Of a stretch of DNA of 64,000 nucleotides, positions 35,025 through 47,600 are shown one piece after another. Each line of letters opens with the position of its first letter. The stretch's first letter is position 1. Source of the DNA: Asterella californica (Eukaryota; Streptophyta; Marchantiopsida; Marchantiales; Aytoniaceae); assembly GCA_036924285.1 (NCBI GenBank), contig JAYKYS010000006.1, forward strand, positions 27,254,001-27,318,000, in the 5' to 3' direction. The position numbers were made by a program, and so were the translations under genes. A model generated the notes under the pieces. It was not told the DNA's origin. It ran no database searches and saw nothing but the letters and a program-made list of their open reading frames with translations.

Positions 35025-35330
35025 GAAGACTGTGTTGAGAAAGCTGGAAGAAGTAATCTGGAAGCAGGACGCATCTTCCTGAGCTTCTAATTGTGTGATA
35101 TTTTAGGTGGTAGTTGTTTGTTTAGGTCCAGAACACCTTCTGAAGGGTATGGAAGCCGTGTGGTTTTGTGAGAAGACAGGATTTCTAGATAAAACCCGTG
35201 TGTTTGTGTGTTTGAACAGATCTTAGAACTTAGAGCAGCGTACTTGTGCAAATCCTCTGTGGGAACGATATCTTGTATACTAAATGGACAAAAGGAGAAA
35301 TCCTGCATCACTACATATAGTGAGCACTCA
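35025..35330 (+). repeat. Inverted LTR-like arm, right, followed by a PBS-like site
   Basis: The plus-strand partner of 33093-33392. It ends in CACTCA at 35330, and four bases on TGGCGCCACTACCGGAG (35335-35351) looks like a primer-binding site of the TGGCGCC type seen in many plant gypsy elements. The region would thus be the end of a 5' LTR. The LTR start was not found. Confidence 0.55.
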
Positions 35331-35334
35331 TTTT

Positions 35335-36050
35335 TGGCGCCACTACCGGAGATTTCATCTTAGTAACGACTGTGCTAAGCTTCCTAGATTTGTGTGCCAG
35401 TAGTTAGTTTCATTCCGAACTAACTTGGGTTGTAGTTGAATGTGTTGTGGGTCCCTATCTTGCTAGAAGACAAGAACCACAGCCAGAAGCTGATGAGATA
35501 CATCAGGAGGAAGTGGAAGAAGCCGCTTCTTTGCTTCCAAGAGCTCTTTGGAAGACTCCATCTTGGAAGACTGCAGTAAGTGCAACATGAAACAGGAGAA
35601 GAAGACGTTCTAAACCTGTGACAGGTTGTTCAGACATCCAGTCTGTCAGATCTAGTAGTAGAAGAAGAGGAACATCTCTTCACAGCACTCTGGTGGATAC
35701 CTCCGACTAGTAGAAGACGTACGGGTAAAGACCCTGAGTGAGTACATTCACCCCAATGAACCGCTTCTAGAGAACAACGGGTATCCTTGAGACACCAAAA
35801 GAAAGAAGAAGAGCTCAAGAAGATCCGATCAGTAGATTTAGAAGAACCTTCCATCTCGAGTATTATCTTTGGAGAAGATAGAAGCCCAAGGAACCAAAAA
35901 TGTAAACCCTCCACGATCCCATCGATCAACTACCCCTTCGATCTCTCAACCTCCACGATCGTCATCGATGAATCTGCAAATGTCGAGCCTGTCTCTCACT
36001 CAAGGATCACCTCTGATGGCTTTGATGGAAGCACACCATGAATCTTGAAG
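35335..36050 (+). mobile_element. Leader and decayed start of an LTR retroelement
   Basis: From the PBS-like site onward the plus strand is purine-rich (GAAG words) and codes for an acidic run, QPEADEIHQEEVEEAASLLP, near 35480-35540, then many stops. An 84-codon stretch at 35787-36041 shows no domain. No pol follows. Confidence 0.35.
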
Positions 36051-38215
36051 GGAAAAATGCTAAGTTCACTCATTCATACACCCACAAACTTTTTAACTAA
36101 AAATCTCCATAAACTCATCAACTAAAATCCTCCATTCTACTAGACACCCTACTTCGTCAAGTAGGGTGTGATCTTTACAAGAGTGACTTTAAGATGTCTG
36201 CTATGATCAATACAGATAGATTTGCAGCATGTCCAAGGAGAAGAATTCTGATTTTCTTGCATTTGCATCTCACTACAACTTTCCGAACATGTGCATCCAG
36301 TGCTTCTCCTTTCAGTGCACCAATCTTACATTTGCGCCAAAAACGAGTTGTAAAACGTAACTTCTAGTTTGTCTGATCATGAGAACTTTTTATCTTAATT
36401 TTTTAATCGAATTCATAACAGTGTGATGAATCATTAATTTGCTTCACTCTTATTTCTTGCAAGTATGCACGAAATAAAACAACGGTCAAGTCTATTTCTG
36501 CGTGAATACTAATGAGCATCATTCGCTGACCACGCAATTTCGAAAATAGTATTGTTTTTTACATTCGCACTGCTTAACTGCACGAAGTTAATTGGCAGTA
36601 CGGTACTCCAGAAGCAGTCTAGTATCATGTTTAAGTAGCTTTGGTATTTGTATTAATTATACATTTTCCACCATTTATTAAGTGGTCTTAAGACAACTTA
36701 CAAATATCATCTATCACTGATTTACAATTCCAGGTTAGTATTGGAAATTAATGATTAGTTCATAAGCACAATTTGAACTTCCACACTTGTTGCAGAGCAG
36801 CTTCTGATAAGAGCTCCCACAGCAGCATGAACGTGCTATCAGTACCATAGTCTCACTGGTGGGAGGACAAGTTCCACCCTTGGCGCTTTCTCGATAGACA
36901 TCCTTGTCATTGTACGTGTTTGTGAATTACAGCATTCACATAAACCAAGGAAGAGAGCTAGACAGGACTCGGAATCTAAAGGGGCAAAATATAATTATTA
37001 TCCTTTTTAATTTAAAAATCTGATAAGGACTTTTTTAACGTTGTGAACATGGTCCGAGAAGAGAAAGTATGAATCTATGGTAATGGTGTTGACTTGTTGT
37101 ATCCATATTGAGAATGTTTATAGAATTGGAAACCAACTAGCAAAATTATCTTAGAATATTTTCGTTGAACACAAGAACTAGTGAGAACAGATAAAGTCAC
37201 GGAGAGTGAAGTAGCATCATGTTCATTCATTCCTATTCTTGTCGTTCGAATGGATATCTCAAGTGAGGAGCATGTCTATAGTTTGACAAAAATACAAATT
37301 TCTCTTGTTGCGCTCCATTCACAAGGTATTCTTGGATTTTCTCTTCTATTCAACGTAGCTCTGACGTTCTTCTATATTTAAGACCTTCGTCTAGTTGCAG
37401 TGACAGTAAATAGAGCAAGAGATCGATCAACTTGAATGAGCTTTGAGCTTCTAGAGTTTGTTTCTGTGCACAAAATCATTTTAGCAATCAAAAAGAAGAG
37501 TTGGAAGTAAAGAAAAGCACAAAATAGCAAAAGTGAGATGGAGTAAAATTTCTAAAAAGTGTGATGTGGCAACTCAAGGAAGAGGTGGAAATAAAATTTG
37601 AGTGTCAAAACTACAACTATACAGTTTCGAACGAAGTGAGAATATATACATAAAAGTATATATTTATCGCTATTTGTATTGTCATTTGTTTCTGATAGAA
37701 GAAAGGACTATTCTCTTCATTTTCTTAACTAGTCGATTTCCACTTAACTTGTTCAAAAACACCAGATACCATGCAAACACAAAGCGAGGATCGAGCAAGA
37801 CTATTTAGACTATCTGGTGAGCTTGTATCGTCTGGTTCATGCGCTCATAGCCGCTGATGAGGCTGGAATGCAATTATCCATTATTATCTATGTATTGGGT
37901 TAATAATAAACACCTAACGGCACGTAATTTTAATAAATAAATTTTCAAGTAAGTGAAATCCAGTCTAATTCACCAAGTGTTAGCCTAATCGAAATGAGGC
38001 TGATGCCGCAGGGGTTCTTGACAAATAACGATTGATTTTTGTCACGTGCTAGAATGAAGAAGTTTTATGGATTACAGCTATAGTGAATGTTTTGGAAATG
38101 GATAAATGTAGAGACTAATCGAGCTGAGCTGAGTAAGTGCTCCCTTTACGCACTTTTATTTCACTACAATGGAGAATGCAGTAGACGTGCTGTTTCTGAA
38201 TCGAGTTCTGTTCTG
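36051..38215. other. 2.2 kb AT-rich intergenic DNA
   Basis: No gene, repeat family or RNA recognised. It lies downstream of the receptor kinase (which reads minus) and should include its 3' untranslated region near 38200. Confidence 0.4.
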
Positions 38216-41200
38216 CTAGTCGAGGCTACTCGTGTACTGCTGTATCCTGAGGAGGAAATCCAACACGTCTCTCATAGTCGGCCGGTTCCTTGGGTTCTCT
38301 TGGGTGCACATTTTCGAGAGTGCTAAGAGCATTTCCATCTGTCTTAAACTAACATTGTTCGCTCTTTCCAAGAGTCTGTTGTCCAGTACTGCCCTGAAGT
38401 CATATCTAGAATGCTCTGCCACCCATCCCACAATGCCACTATGTACATGGCCTTGATCCAAAAACGTCTTGTCGAGGGGTTGTTTCCCAGTCAAAAGCTC
38501 CAGGAGAACCACACCATAACTGTACACGTCTCCTTTTGTCGAAACTCTCGGTGAAGTGGCGTATTCTGCGAACAACAGATGATACAACAGACCATGCAAA
38601 CAGACTTTATTATCCTTCTTCTCTGGGTTCCAAAACTTCTCTGCTCATAACTCTTTTTGAAAGTCTTACCCTATACTCAGGTAATCAGTCAGTCCTTCAT
38701 GGTCTTTCAATGGAGTATATCTCTCAAGATGTAGTATAAGCAAGTGAAGCAAAGACTGATAAGAGGAGAGAAGAGAAGAGAAGAGAAGAGTCGATATAAT
38801 GCTATGACACGAATGAATGAGCTGAGACTCAAGAGAATGATAACTGTCTATATGTAATGAGATATGATGTGGCTAATGTTTTCTATCCTATGATTCAGCA
38901 TGCCTAGTAGCTCGGAAATAATGTCAGTGACTGGAGGAAGCCATAACCAGTGAAATGCATAGGAGAAACGAAGACATCTCCATCACTATGTTGGCTATCC
39001 TTCTCGTTTCTCTCGGACATGTATATTTAAAACCATACCGCCTCCAAGCCACACAGCAAGTACGACAATTAAAAGATGCCAAACGCTGTACGCATTCATC
39101 ACGACTCAAGAAGCTGGTCATGGGGGTTACCTGGTGGAATGTATCCCCTCGTGCCATTTAGACAGGATACGGAAAGGTCATCCTGGTTCCAGTCCGTTAG
39201 TTTCGATATGCCAAAGTCGCTGATTTGAGCTTGAAAGTTCCGGTCGAGAAGAATGTTGCTGGGCTTGAGATCGCAGTGAATCACCTGCCTGCCTTTTTTC
39301 GCTTCATGGTGAAGGTACACCATCCCAGAAGCAACACCGAGAGCGATTTCCAGCCTTACCTCCCAGCTTAGCATTTGCCCTCCATGCTTGTGCAAGTGAT
39401 CGGCCAGACTACCGTTCGGCATGAGCTCCAGCATGAGCGCTATAACTCTTCGGTCGTAACAGTATCCAAGAATCTTGACGATATTGTTGTGCCTCACCTT
39501 CAGTAGTGTCTCCACCTCTCCAACAATCTCTGCCATGTATCTGGCATCGTGTCGGTGTCCCATCATGCGCAGGACCTTCATGGCAATCGGCACATCTTCT
39601 GCTGAACTACCTCTGGGTATAAATCCCCTGTACACGACGCTCCTTGCTCCCTGCCCAAGAATATAGTCAGGGTCATAATCGTTGGTCACGAATGCGAGAT
39701 CCTGAACTGTGAATCTGCTTGGCAGACGAGATGGAGAAAATTCATCGGCCGTGAATTTTTTGCTCACTTTAGCTCCACGTTTCGAGAGACGACCGGAAAA
39801 ACGCACGAGCCAGCATACGTAGACACTTATTCCCAGGAGAATCGCTGGAAGAACGATGGCTATGACGAGGATCCACACCCTTTCGCAACGCAGACCTCTG
39901 CACTCGTTTTCTTCTACGTCTGAACACTTCTTCAGCAGAATTGGCCCGCACAGATTTGGGTTGTCGAGATACGCCGATGCTGGAATTCTCACGAATATCC
40001 CTGTGTTCGGAACGGAACCTGTCAGATTATTGCTGGAAAGATCCAACACGACGAGATCCGAGAGCCGCCCGAGAGAAAATGGAATTACACCTTGGAGATG
40101 GTTGTTTGACAGATCGATGGATTGCAGTGCCCTGTCTCCGCCGAGAACAGCAGGAATTGTCCCCGTGAAATTGTTGTTCGAAAGATCGAGAACCTGCAGC
40201 TTCTGTAGCTGTCCCAGCTCGAGCGGAATGATTCCCGACAGTTTGTTGTCAGATAGATCCAGCGCAATCATTGATTCAGAAAAGTTTCCGAATCCTTTCC
40301 CCTTAATGGAACCCGTAAGTTCGTTCCTCTCTAGGTTGAGGTCCACCAGGTTGTTGCACTGGCTCAGCTTCAGAGGTATTTCGCCTGTCAGACGGTTATC
40401 TTGTAGGTACAGAGAGGACAACATTCGAAGCCTACCAATGTCGTCGGGAATCGAACCTGAGAGAAGGTTGGACGCTAATTGGATATCTCCCAGGAATTTG
40501 CACTTCATCAGCTCGGGAGGAATGCTGCCCGTCAGTCGGTTACGGTCAAGATAGAGCATCTGGAGGCTGCTCAAGTTACCGTAACTCGCAGGAATGTTAC
40601 CTTGGAAATGGTTCGAGGAGAGGTTAAGCAAGTAAAGTGGACAATTGATGAGCGAGGTGGGCAGAAATCCTTCGAGCTCGTTGTCTGAAATATCCAGGCG
40701 GTTCAGTTTCGCCATTTTCGAGAAGTCGAGAGAGAGTTTACCCGAGAAGGAGTTCCCTTGGAATCTGAAATGTATCAAGTTCGTCAAGTTACCGATCTCG
40801 TTCGGAATAGGTCCTTCGAGTTTGTTGTTTGGTATACAAAAACGCCGCAAATTCTTGAGCTGTCCGAACTCTGGAGGTATGCGACCGACGATTAGTGCCT
40901 CTTCCACCACTATATCCGTAAGGGAAGACATGTTCCCCATAGAAGCTGGAAAGCGACCTCCAATACTCGTCCCCCAAAGATGCAATCCCCTCAGTCTAGT
41001 AAGGAGCCCAATCTCCTCAGGTATTCCTCCTGTCAGCTGATTAGCAGTCAAGTCCAAGGTAGTGAGATTTCTCAAGTTGCCTACCTCAGGGGGAATGGTC
41101 CCAGTGAATAGATTACCCCAACAATCGATGACCTCGAGTTCGGGCAGATTGACAATAAGTGGCATGAGATCACCCTCCAGTTCCGTGAGGAACAAATGTA

Positions 41201-42131
41201 GCTCGACCAGCTTGTACAGCTTGCTCAACCATGACGGAACTTCCTGGCGGTCGAAAGTGTTACCCCCCAGAGATAAGACTCTCAAGGATGTCAGCTGACC
41301 AATCGACGCAGGTATGAGGCCTGTGAGATTGTTGTAGGCTAAATTCAACACTATCAACTGCTGTAAGCCTCCAAGCTGCGATGGAATTTCTCCTGTCAGA
41401 CGGTTGTCGTGCAAGTTCATAATCTCCAGGTTCACTAAAAGCCCCATCGAAGACGGAATACCTCCAACAAGCCCGTTTCGTTCAAGGCCCACCCTCGCGA
41501 GCTTCGTGCAGTTGGAGACAGATTCTGGGATGCTTCCTTCGAGGTAACTATCTGAAAGGTCCAAGGTCTCCAGCTCCGAGAGCCTCCCAATTGCATCCGG
41601 TATTTCACCGCCGAGTTTGTTGTTATCGAGCAGGAGCGTCCGCAGACTCGTTAGTTGCCCAATCTCAGACGGAATTCCTCCCGTGAGATTGTTCTGACTC
41701 AGTGCTAAGAGCTGTAAGCTTGTTATGTTTGTAAGTGCAAGAGGAATGGAGCCTGAAAAGAGATTCCCCGAGAGATCGAGCCGCTGGAGATAGTGCAGAT
41801 CGCTCAGTCCAGGAGGAATTACTCCTCTCAGTAGCTGATCGGAAATTTCCAGAGCTATCACGGTGGGAATTATGGTCATCGGATCGCAAGCCACACCACG
41901 CCAACCACAAGGGTGAGGATCATCCGCGCTCCAACCCCCCATCACATCATTCGGATCGTCGGTGACAGTGTTCTTGAAGGCAATCAGTATCTTCACTGCT
42001 TCTCTTCCGAGTGGATCGTCCCTGCTATACTGAAGCACTCGACGACCAGCAGCAGTCGTCAGAGCGGCCGTCTCTGCCGCTGAACAGAGAAGGATGGCGA
42101 CCCAGAGGTGCCAACTGATGAAGCTCCCCAT
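38216..42131 (-). CDS. LRR receptor-like kinase, subfamily XII type, non-RD (two exons)
   Basis: Exons 42131-39131 and 38565-38216 with a 565-bp GT-AG intron give 1116 residues. The splice joins GTRGYIPP to EYATSPRVSTKGDVYSYG, rebuilding kinase subdomain VIII; without it the frame ends after a few stray residues. Layout: signal peptide (MGSFISWHLWVAILLCSAA), cap with CGWRGVACD, 26 leucine-rich repeats (about residues 85-710), Cys pair (NPNLCGP..KKC), one membrane helix (about 747-772) and a kinase from about 820. The kinase has LGQGARSVVYRG, the ATP Lys in IAMKVL, HCDLKPSNILLD and DFG. Cys before the catalytic Asp makes it non-RD, typical of pattern receptors such as FLS2, EFR and Xa21, which also have one intron in this part of the kinase. 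The ligand is unknown. The ATG context (ACAATGGGG) is good. Confidence 0.95.
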
Positions 42132-44150
42132 TGTCCCGTCCCCGAGTAGAACTCTCGGCGAATTCTATCTAAATCTTCTTCTGGTCGTGGGTAGAGGACG
42201 AAACATCCTCTGTGCTGTGTGTCGGAAGGTTTCGAGTTCCAGTGTTCCTCCTCTCCACAACTCCCAACTCTCTTCTATTTTCTGTGGAAGCAAAGAGAAC
42301 GAGAACACAGTGGTCAAAGATGGCTTTACATTTCGTGAGGAAAGCAAATTGATGTAGAGATGGAGAACACCGGAAGTACTCGAGACTATTGAATTGCCGC
42401 TTTCATCCAACAAATCCGATACATTGCTTACGTAAGAAGTACTCATGACTTCAGCAACTTCTGTTCAGTTTCTCCTCAAAGTACCGAGTAATTTCTGCAC
42501 ATTGACGAAGAATATATCGAGCATTCAAGTTTCATAGGGCTCAAATCTCTTATGAGGCGACTTCATGTTCTGGAGAGGGAAAAGGGTCTAATATTAGTTG
42601 TCTACATTCTCACAAATGAAGAAGTCTCACCATTTTTCATAAAAGACGAGGAGGAGGAGAAGCCTAAGAGTTCTTCTGCTCAGCAAGACATGAAGAACGC
42701 TCTGTTCCTGATCCCTGAAACCCTCATGGGTTCTCGAGCTCAGTTTATCGCCGAAGGTCCGTACTTCCTTTCACGCTAAGCACAACCTTGACACGAACAG
42801 AGACGCGAGACTTAAGATGCACCCGAGGGGTGCGCCAATCTCGCTCTCTGCTCGTTCGCACTGGACCCGAGGAAAGAGTGATCTGTACTTTTTATGAAAG
42901 GGCCTGCCCCTCATCTACAGCAACTCTCAGCCAGCACAAGTAAGAGGATCTCCAGCAAATCCCACTATGCACGCTCTGGACTCTGTCAACGTACCCCCCG
43001 AACATCACTGTACCTATTCTGGAAAGAACGACGAATGATGAGGTGTGGGAATTTGAAAGTTACTCAGCAACTCTCGGATCTTGTTACTGTAAGTTTGTGA
43101 ACAGGAACCACTTGAATTCGACAGTACTGTATGTTTCAGTACTTCCATCTTCGACTTTTCCTACTATTATATCTCAGGACCCCTTTGACGGATGCGTTCT
43201 TCGGCACAGCGTCGATCACCGTCAGAGCTCAGCCGTCTTGGAGGGCTCTCTATAGCTATCGGCGTGATATCTAGTCTTCGAACATCATTCCAGCGTTGGA
43301 CTGTTCAGTCTTCTGTTTCAACATACGCGGGGTTTCTGTTGGAATCACCTTACGAATCATAATCGACAGCAGTGTCAACGTCAAAACATAAGCGTATGTT
43401 TTATGTTCCCAGCCCTCAAAAGGCTGATAACGCTATTAGTCGGGGACTCGGCACTTGCAGCTTACCTTACAAGCGGGCTTTTCCGTAAGCGTCACTACGG
43501 CATCCGCCCGCAGCACAAGCATGCATCCGGTACAAGCATGCACACGGCCCTGTAAAAGTTGCACGATGTATTTTCTCACTCGTCGATTGTATCGCGTGAA
43601 TGTTTAGTGCGGATGGTAAAACGTTTAGATATACTGCGCGAGAACGAAGTTTAAAACCTTGTTTTCACCTAACTCACTATAAAAGTGACGTGTCAGGGGA
43701 TCTACTTTACTCGGGTGAACTTTTAGAGGGTCTCTGCCTACTTTCTCGGTTATTTCGTTTAAGGTGCTTGTCCGAGCGTAGAGGGACCCTGCTCAAACTT
43801 ACATATTTTTTCTTGGTGTCGGTGTTAACTAAGAAACTTTTCATTGTATGGTATTTTAATTTCAGATTTTGTGGAAGAAAATGTGTCCCTTGTGACAATA
43901 GAGTCAGCATTCGCATGAAATCCATTTAACTCACATTTGGAAGAATCACTAGCGTCTGGAATGAAATGGCACTTTTATGTTTTCTCAACTTCGTACTTAT
44001 GTAAGATTTGCAATAGCGAGCATTTGAGTTGCAGTTTGGAGATGATAAACCAATAAGTATGAATACACTGTCCGTTTGAAATTCGCTTCGATAATGTAAT
44101 AGATAATTTTTTCTTAAAGTTGTACACACTGGAGGTCGAAAACTATAGAG
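42132..44150. other. Upstream region of the receptor kinase
   Basis: It should contain the receptor kinase promoter and leader next to 42132, reading minus; no clear TATA box was found there. The rest shows no gene. A TATA-like CACTATAAAAGTG lies near 43674 on the plus strand without an open frame behind it. Confidence 0.35.
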
Positions 44151-44199
44151 AATATATCTGCAAGATATTTTCTATGATCAGATAGAGACTAAGAGACTA

Positions 44200-45100
44200 C
44201 AAAGCTACATTATGTCTTCTTCGAAAAAATGATCTCCATGATAGACATAAATAGATAGTCGATGTCTCTCGAGTCTCAACTGCATCTTGAACATATCGAC
44301 TTGCGTTGGAAATAGTAGTTTTTGAGCCTCTATCTCCACTTGTTCAAGCTCTAGATCAGACCATTTTAACAGTAGATTCCCAAAATGCAACAGCAATGGA
44401 AGAGCGTGGAGACCGAATCAAGTGACCATGAGCAGATGATGCCGATGTCAAGAATTAGTCATTTTGTTTTCAGGAGTTCAAAAGCTTACTCTGCCATCAT
44501 TTGTCCTCTATTGTGTGAATCAAAAAAGACACACTCTAAAGTGTCACTGGCACTTAGTGAGTTGTATGATGTCATGAAGAACTTCTTGAGTTGGTAGTTG
44601 GAGTCATCCAAAGTGTATGATTGCAACTGATAGTCATCATTAATGTGGCAAATGAGCTTCACTAAATACGTATCCGCAACAACTCTTTCTACGCAACAAT
44701 CTCTTGTCATCCACATATCCTCGTTGCTCACAATAGATGTCCAAGAACACTCATTGCTATCAACTATTCCTTGCATGAGTATAGATATAATCCTTTCTGA
44801 TTGTAGTAGTCAAGAACTAATTCACACACATAAGGCGCTATGATCTAAATATGAGTCTTGTCAATTATTCCTCTGATAATTTGGTAATCCACAAATCTTC
44901 GCTCACTTGCTGCATGTCTACATCTAAAGATCATCTTAGATATCGACCACCCGTACAAAAACTATAACATGAATCCATTCATATAGATTCTCTCACTCCG
45001 AATAATTTTCTTATCATGAAGTATGTTGAACAATGAGCCAACAATAGATGATTATGGCTAAATGTTTCTCAAAGCAGAACTGCTCGCTGAAATCTCCAAT
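44200..45100 (-). pseudogene. Decayed PIF/Harbinger-like transposase remnant
   Basis: The minus strand near 44880-44790 reads RGIIDKTHI and then YYNQKGLYLY, which resembles the (I/L)DGTHI...YYNRKG block around the first catalytic Asp of PIF/Harbinger nucleases. Next comes QGIVDSNECSWTSIVSNEDM (from 44776), like the following QG-VD segment. A second open piece (44776-44486) and a third (44396-44205, with LLKWSDLELEQ) have no motif I can assign. Stops and frame changes abound, and terminal repeats were not found. This rests on short motifs only. Confidence 0.4.
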
Positions 45101-46817
45101 TTTTTGCTTTTCAGCTAGAAAGTGTCTGCCTCCTACTTATAGATTCGATAATTGACTATAAAATCACATTGAGTTGAAAGAAAACTCCACTAGCAAGTAC
45201 TAAAAACTCTCGCAATGCCATTGAATCACCTACAACCTCTATCACAATCTGCAAATACAACAAAGAAGCAAAAATAAACTTACAACTGCTCTCACCCTTA
45301 CATCCCAACAAGTCTGTCAAACATTCCAATTATGACGCTCAAAACAGAGCAGATGCTTGACAATTTGTATTCAGTGCATCAGAGTATAATGGTATAGTAA
45401 AACATAATGTAAATGATATAGCAAGACAACATGTCTGAAGATAAGTCAGCCAGACTCAATATACTTTATGAGTGCTGCCACGCAGGATATCGAGTACAAA
45501 CAAGGCTGTATTTTCTTTCATGTTATCTCATAAAAATAGCTAAATGAGAAATTTACACATGAGAAATAAAGATAAGAATATTCATCTTCGTCACTTGCAT
45601 CCAAATCCAATTGTTTCGTAAAGTCGAGATCGCACTAAAGCTTGACTCTCGGTTGATCCTCTTATTCAGTTTGACAAAACTCACACTTGATCTCGTTCCA
45701 TATAGTCGACCTCTAGTAGACCATCAATCTCCAACGCTCATCAATTATATTTCATTCCTCTCTTGCTGATTGTAGAAACATCCATGGAAAAATTAAAACT
45801 CACACCTAGCCAAACATTATAAACAAATGGACGAAATGACATAATTTTATAATCTATACATTATAAAATTATAGAATTACTATAACCATAAAACAAGATA
45901 AGTGAATGATTTATTCAAATTTTTAGTTCGAATGAAAAATGTAAAAACTTCTTAGTTTCATCTCATTCTACATTCTCTAGCTTTATTGATTTTGAGAATA
46001 CTTCATCATCATCTCTATCTCAATTTGCCTTGTCTCATCAAAATTTGAAACTTGGATTGAATCTCTTTCCAAACTACTATATGACATACTCATATCCTTA
46101 AAACTATATTATATTCGTCTCCATCCTGCTTTTTCTCGTACTTAATGTTATCTATATATCATATTGGCATAAAAGAACTCGAATTATGATTTTTGCAGAA
46201 GGAAAGGTCACCAATTTACTAAATGGTGTAACACATCCTTCACGCTGTTCCTTTCTTATGTACAGTTTGAGTGAAACGATTTAGGATAGAAAGCAAACAA
46301 AAATGGAAGAAACACCACTTTCATACTCTTAGAACGGCGTGATGAGACCAAGTGTTTCACATAATACAAAGCTTTTGGACCACTGTGTTCAAACATCCAC
46401 TCGAAGATCAAATAGACGAGAAATATGTATGTTTCTTGTAGTTATTATAAGGTTTCACACCTTACCACGTTCAGGTAGGCAACAGGATTAAGGTTTAGAA
46501 CAATATCTCATCCATGGGGTGAAGAGTTCAAGAAAGTATTCAATATTTGAAGGAGTCCAATAATCACCAGTTATAGTTTTTACTTGTTGTAGTTTTTATC
46601 TTTTATGAAGTTTACAAAATTATATTTATTTAAGAAAAAGAAGTACAGTCAAATCTTTAGAATCTTAACCGTACGATCTTTCCAATGAAATGCAAGTATT
46701 TATATGTGATACTCTTCCACTCCTAGAATTGAGAATTTAAAACAATTTCTATCTTGAAAATATTGGATTACAACAGATATTTTTAGATAACATACAGTAC
46801 TGTAGTGATAAGCTAAA
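45101..46817. other. 1.7 kb AT-rich DNA
   Basis: No gene or repeat recognised. A short AT palindrome lies at 45840-45870 (ATAATTTTATAATCTATACATTATAAAATTAT in outline). Confidence 0.35.
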
Positions 46818-47600
46818 TCATGCAATACTTCTAAAACCGCATGTCGCGATTATATCACGCAGTAAGTTTTCTTTAGGTGAGGCAGGTCGAGCAGCGGTCA
46901 TTTTTTTAATATCATATTTCATGCAATATTTGCAGATAGCAACTTGGTCGTGAAATTTACTGGGTAAGCTATATGTACGCTTCACTCCAAAATGTCTCAA
47001 CTCTTCATGAACATGCCGCACTAACCATGCTTTTTGTGATGGATGTGATACCACGCACACTCTTTCATCTTCCCATATCTTAAGTACGTGTCTTTCTTCT
47101 TTCTGGAACCTCTTGGCTCGTTGGAGGACATGATCTCGCTCTTCGGCATTTACTATGTCCACCATTACGTCAATATGGAGATATCTTATAGTCATCGCAT
47201 CCTCGTGAATATCTTGCTAATAAGTTAAACCATCCCCACCTCAAAATCTGAGCATTCATCGTCTTTCTGACTTAAGAGAGATATAACATGATCATCCAAA
47301 GCCAACATACACAAAAGAATAGAGGGATGCCACCACGGCACAGCCTCCTCATCTGTCTCACCATGTCAACGAACTCCCGTCGCATCTCGTTGACTCGTGC
47401 ATGGGTTTCAACTCAAATAGTCTGCATCAAGATTCACCACCCCATGTCTATGTACAACCTGAAAGTTATACTCCTGCAAAATAAGAACTCATCTTGCAAG
47501 CTTCCATGTAAGCTTATCAGACTCCATTAACCACTTGAGTGATCAATGACGAGAGTAAAGGAGTTCTCAAATAGAGAACTCATGTATCTTTCATCTCTCT
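46818..47600 (-). pseudogene. Second copy of the PHD-type gypsy pol (RNase H to integrase zinc domain), reversed
   Basis: The minus strand at 47560-47400 reads SLKWLMESDKLTWKLAR and EYNFQVVHRHGVVNLDADYL, the same RNase H end as at 590-730. 47195-46818 is open for 125 codons: IRYLHIDVMVDIVNAEERDH matches EYLRTDVVVGTISAKERDR of the first copy. WLVRHVHEELRHFGVKRTYS then carries the two His of the integrase HHCC domain and CKYCMKYD its two Cys. The core with catalytic acids and the PHD finger are not present, since the match ends near 46850. Confidence 0.8.

Noticed and set aside
39099..39130. Receptor kinase ending at the stop inside the first open frame
   Set aside because: The last residues after GTRGYIPP are intron sequence; the GT donor at 39130 and the exon at 38565 restore a full kinase.
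39856..40554. 232-codon plus-strand open frame opposite the receptor kinase
   Set aside because: It is the antisense of regularly repeated LRR codons, which keep the opposite strand open; it has no domain of its own.
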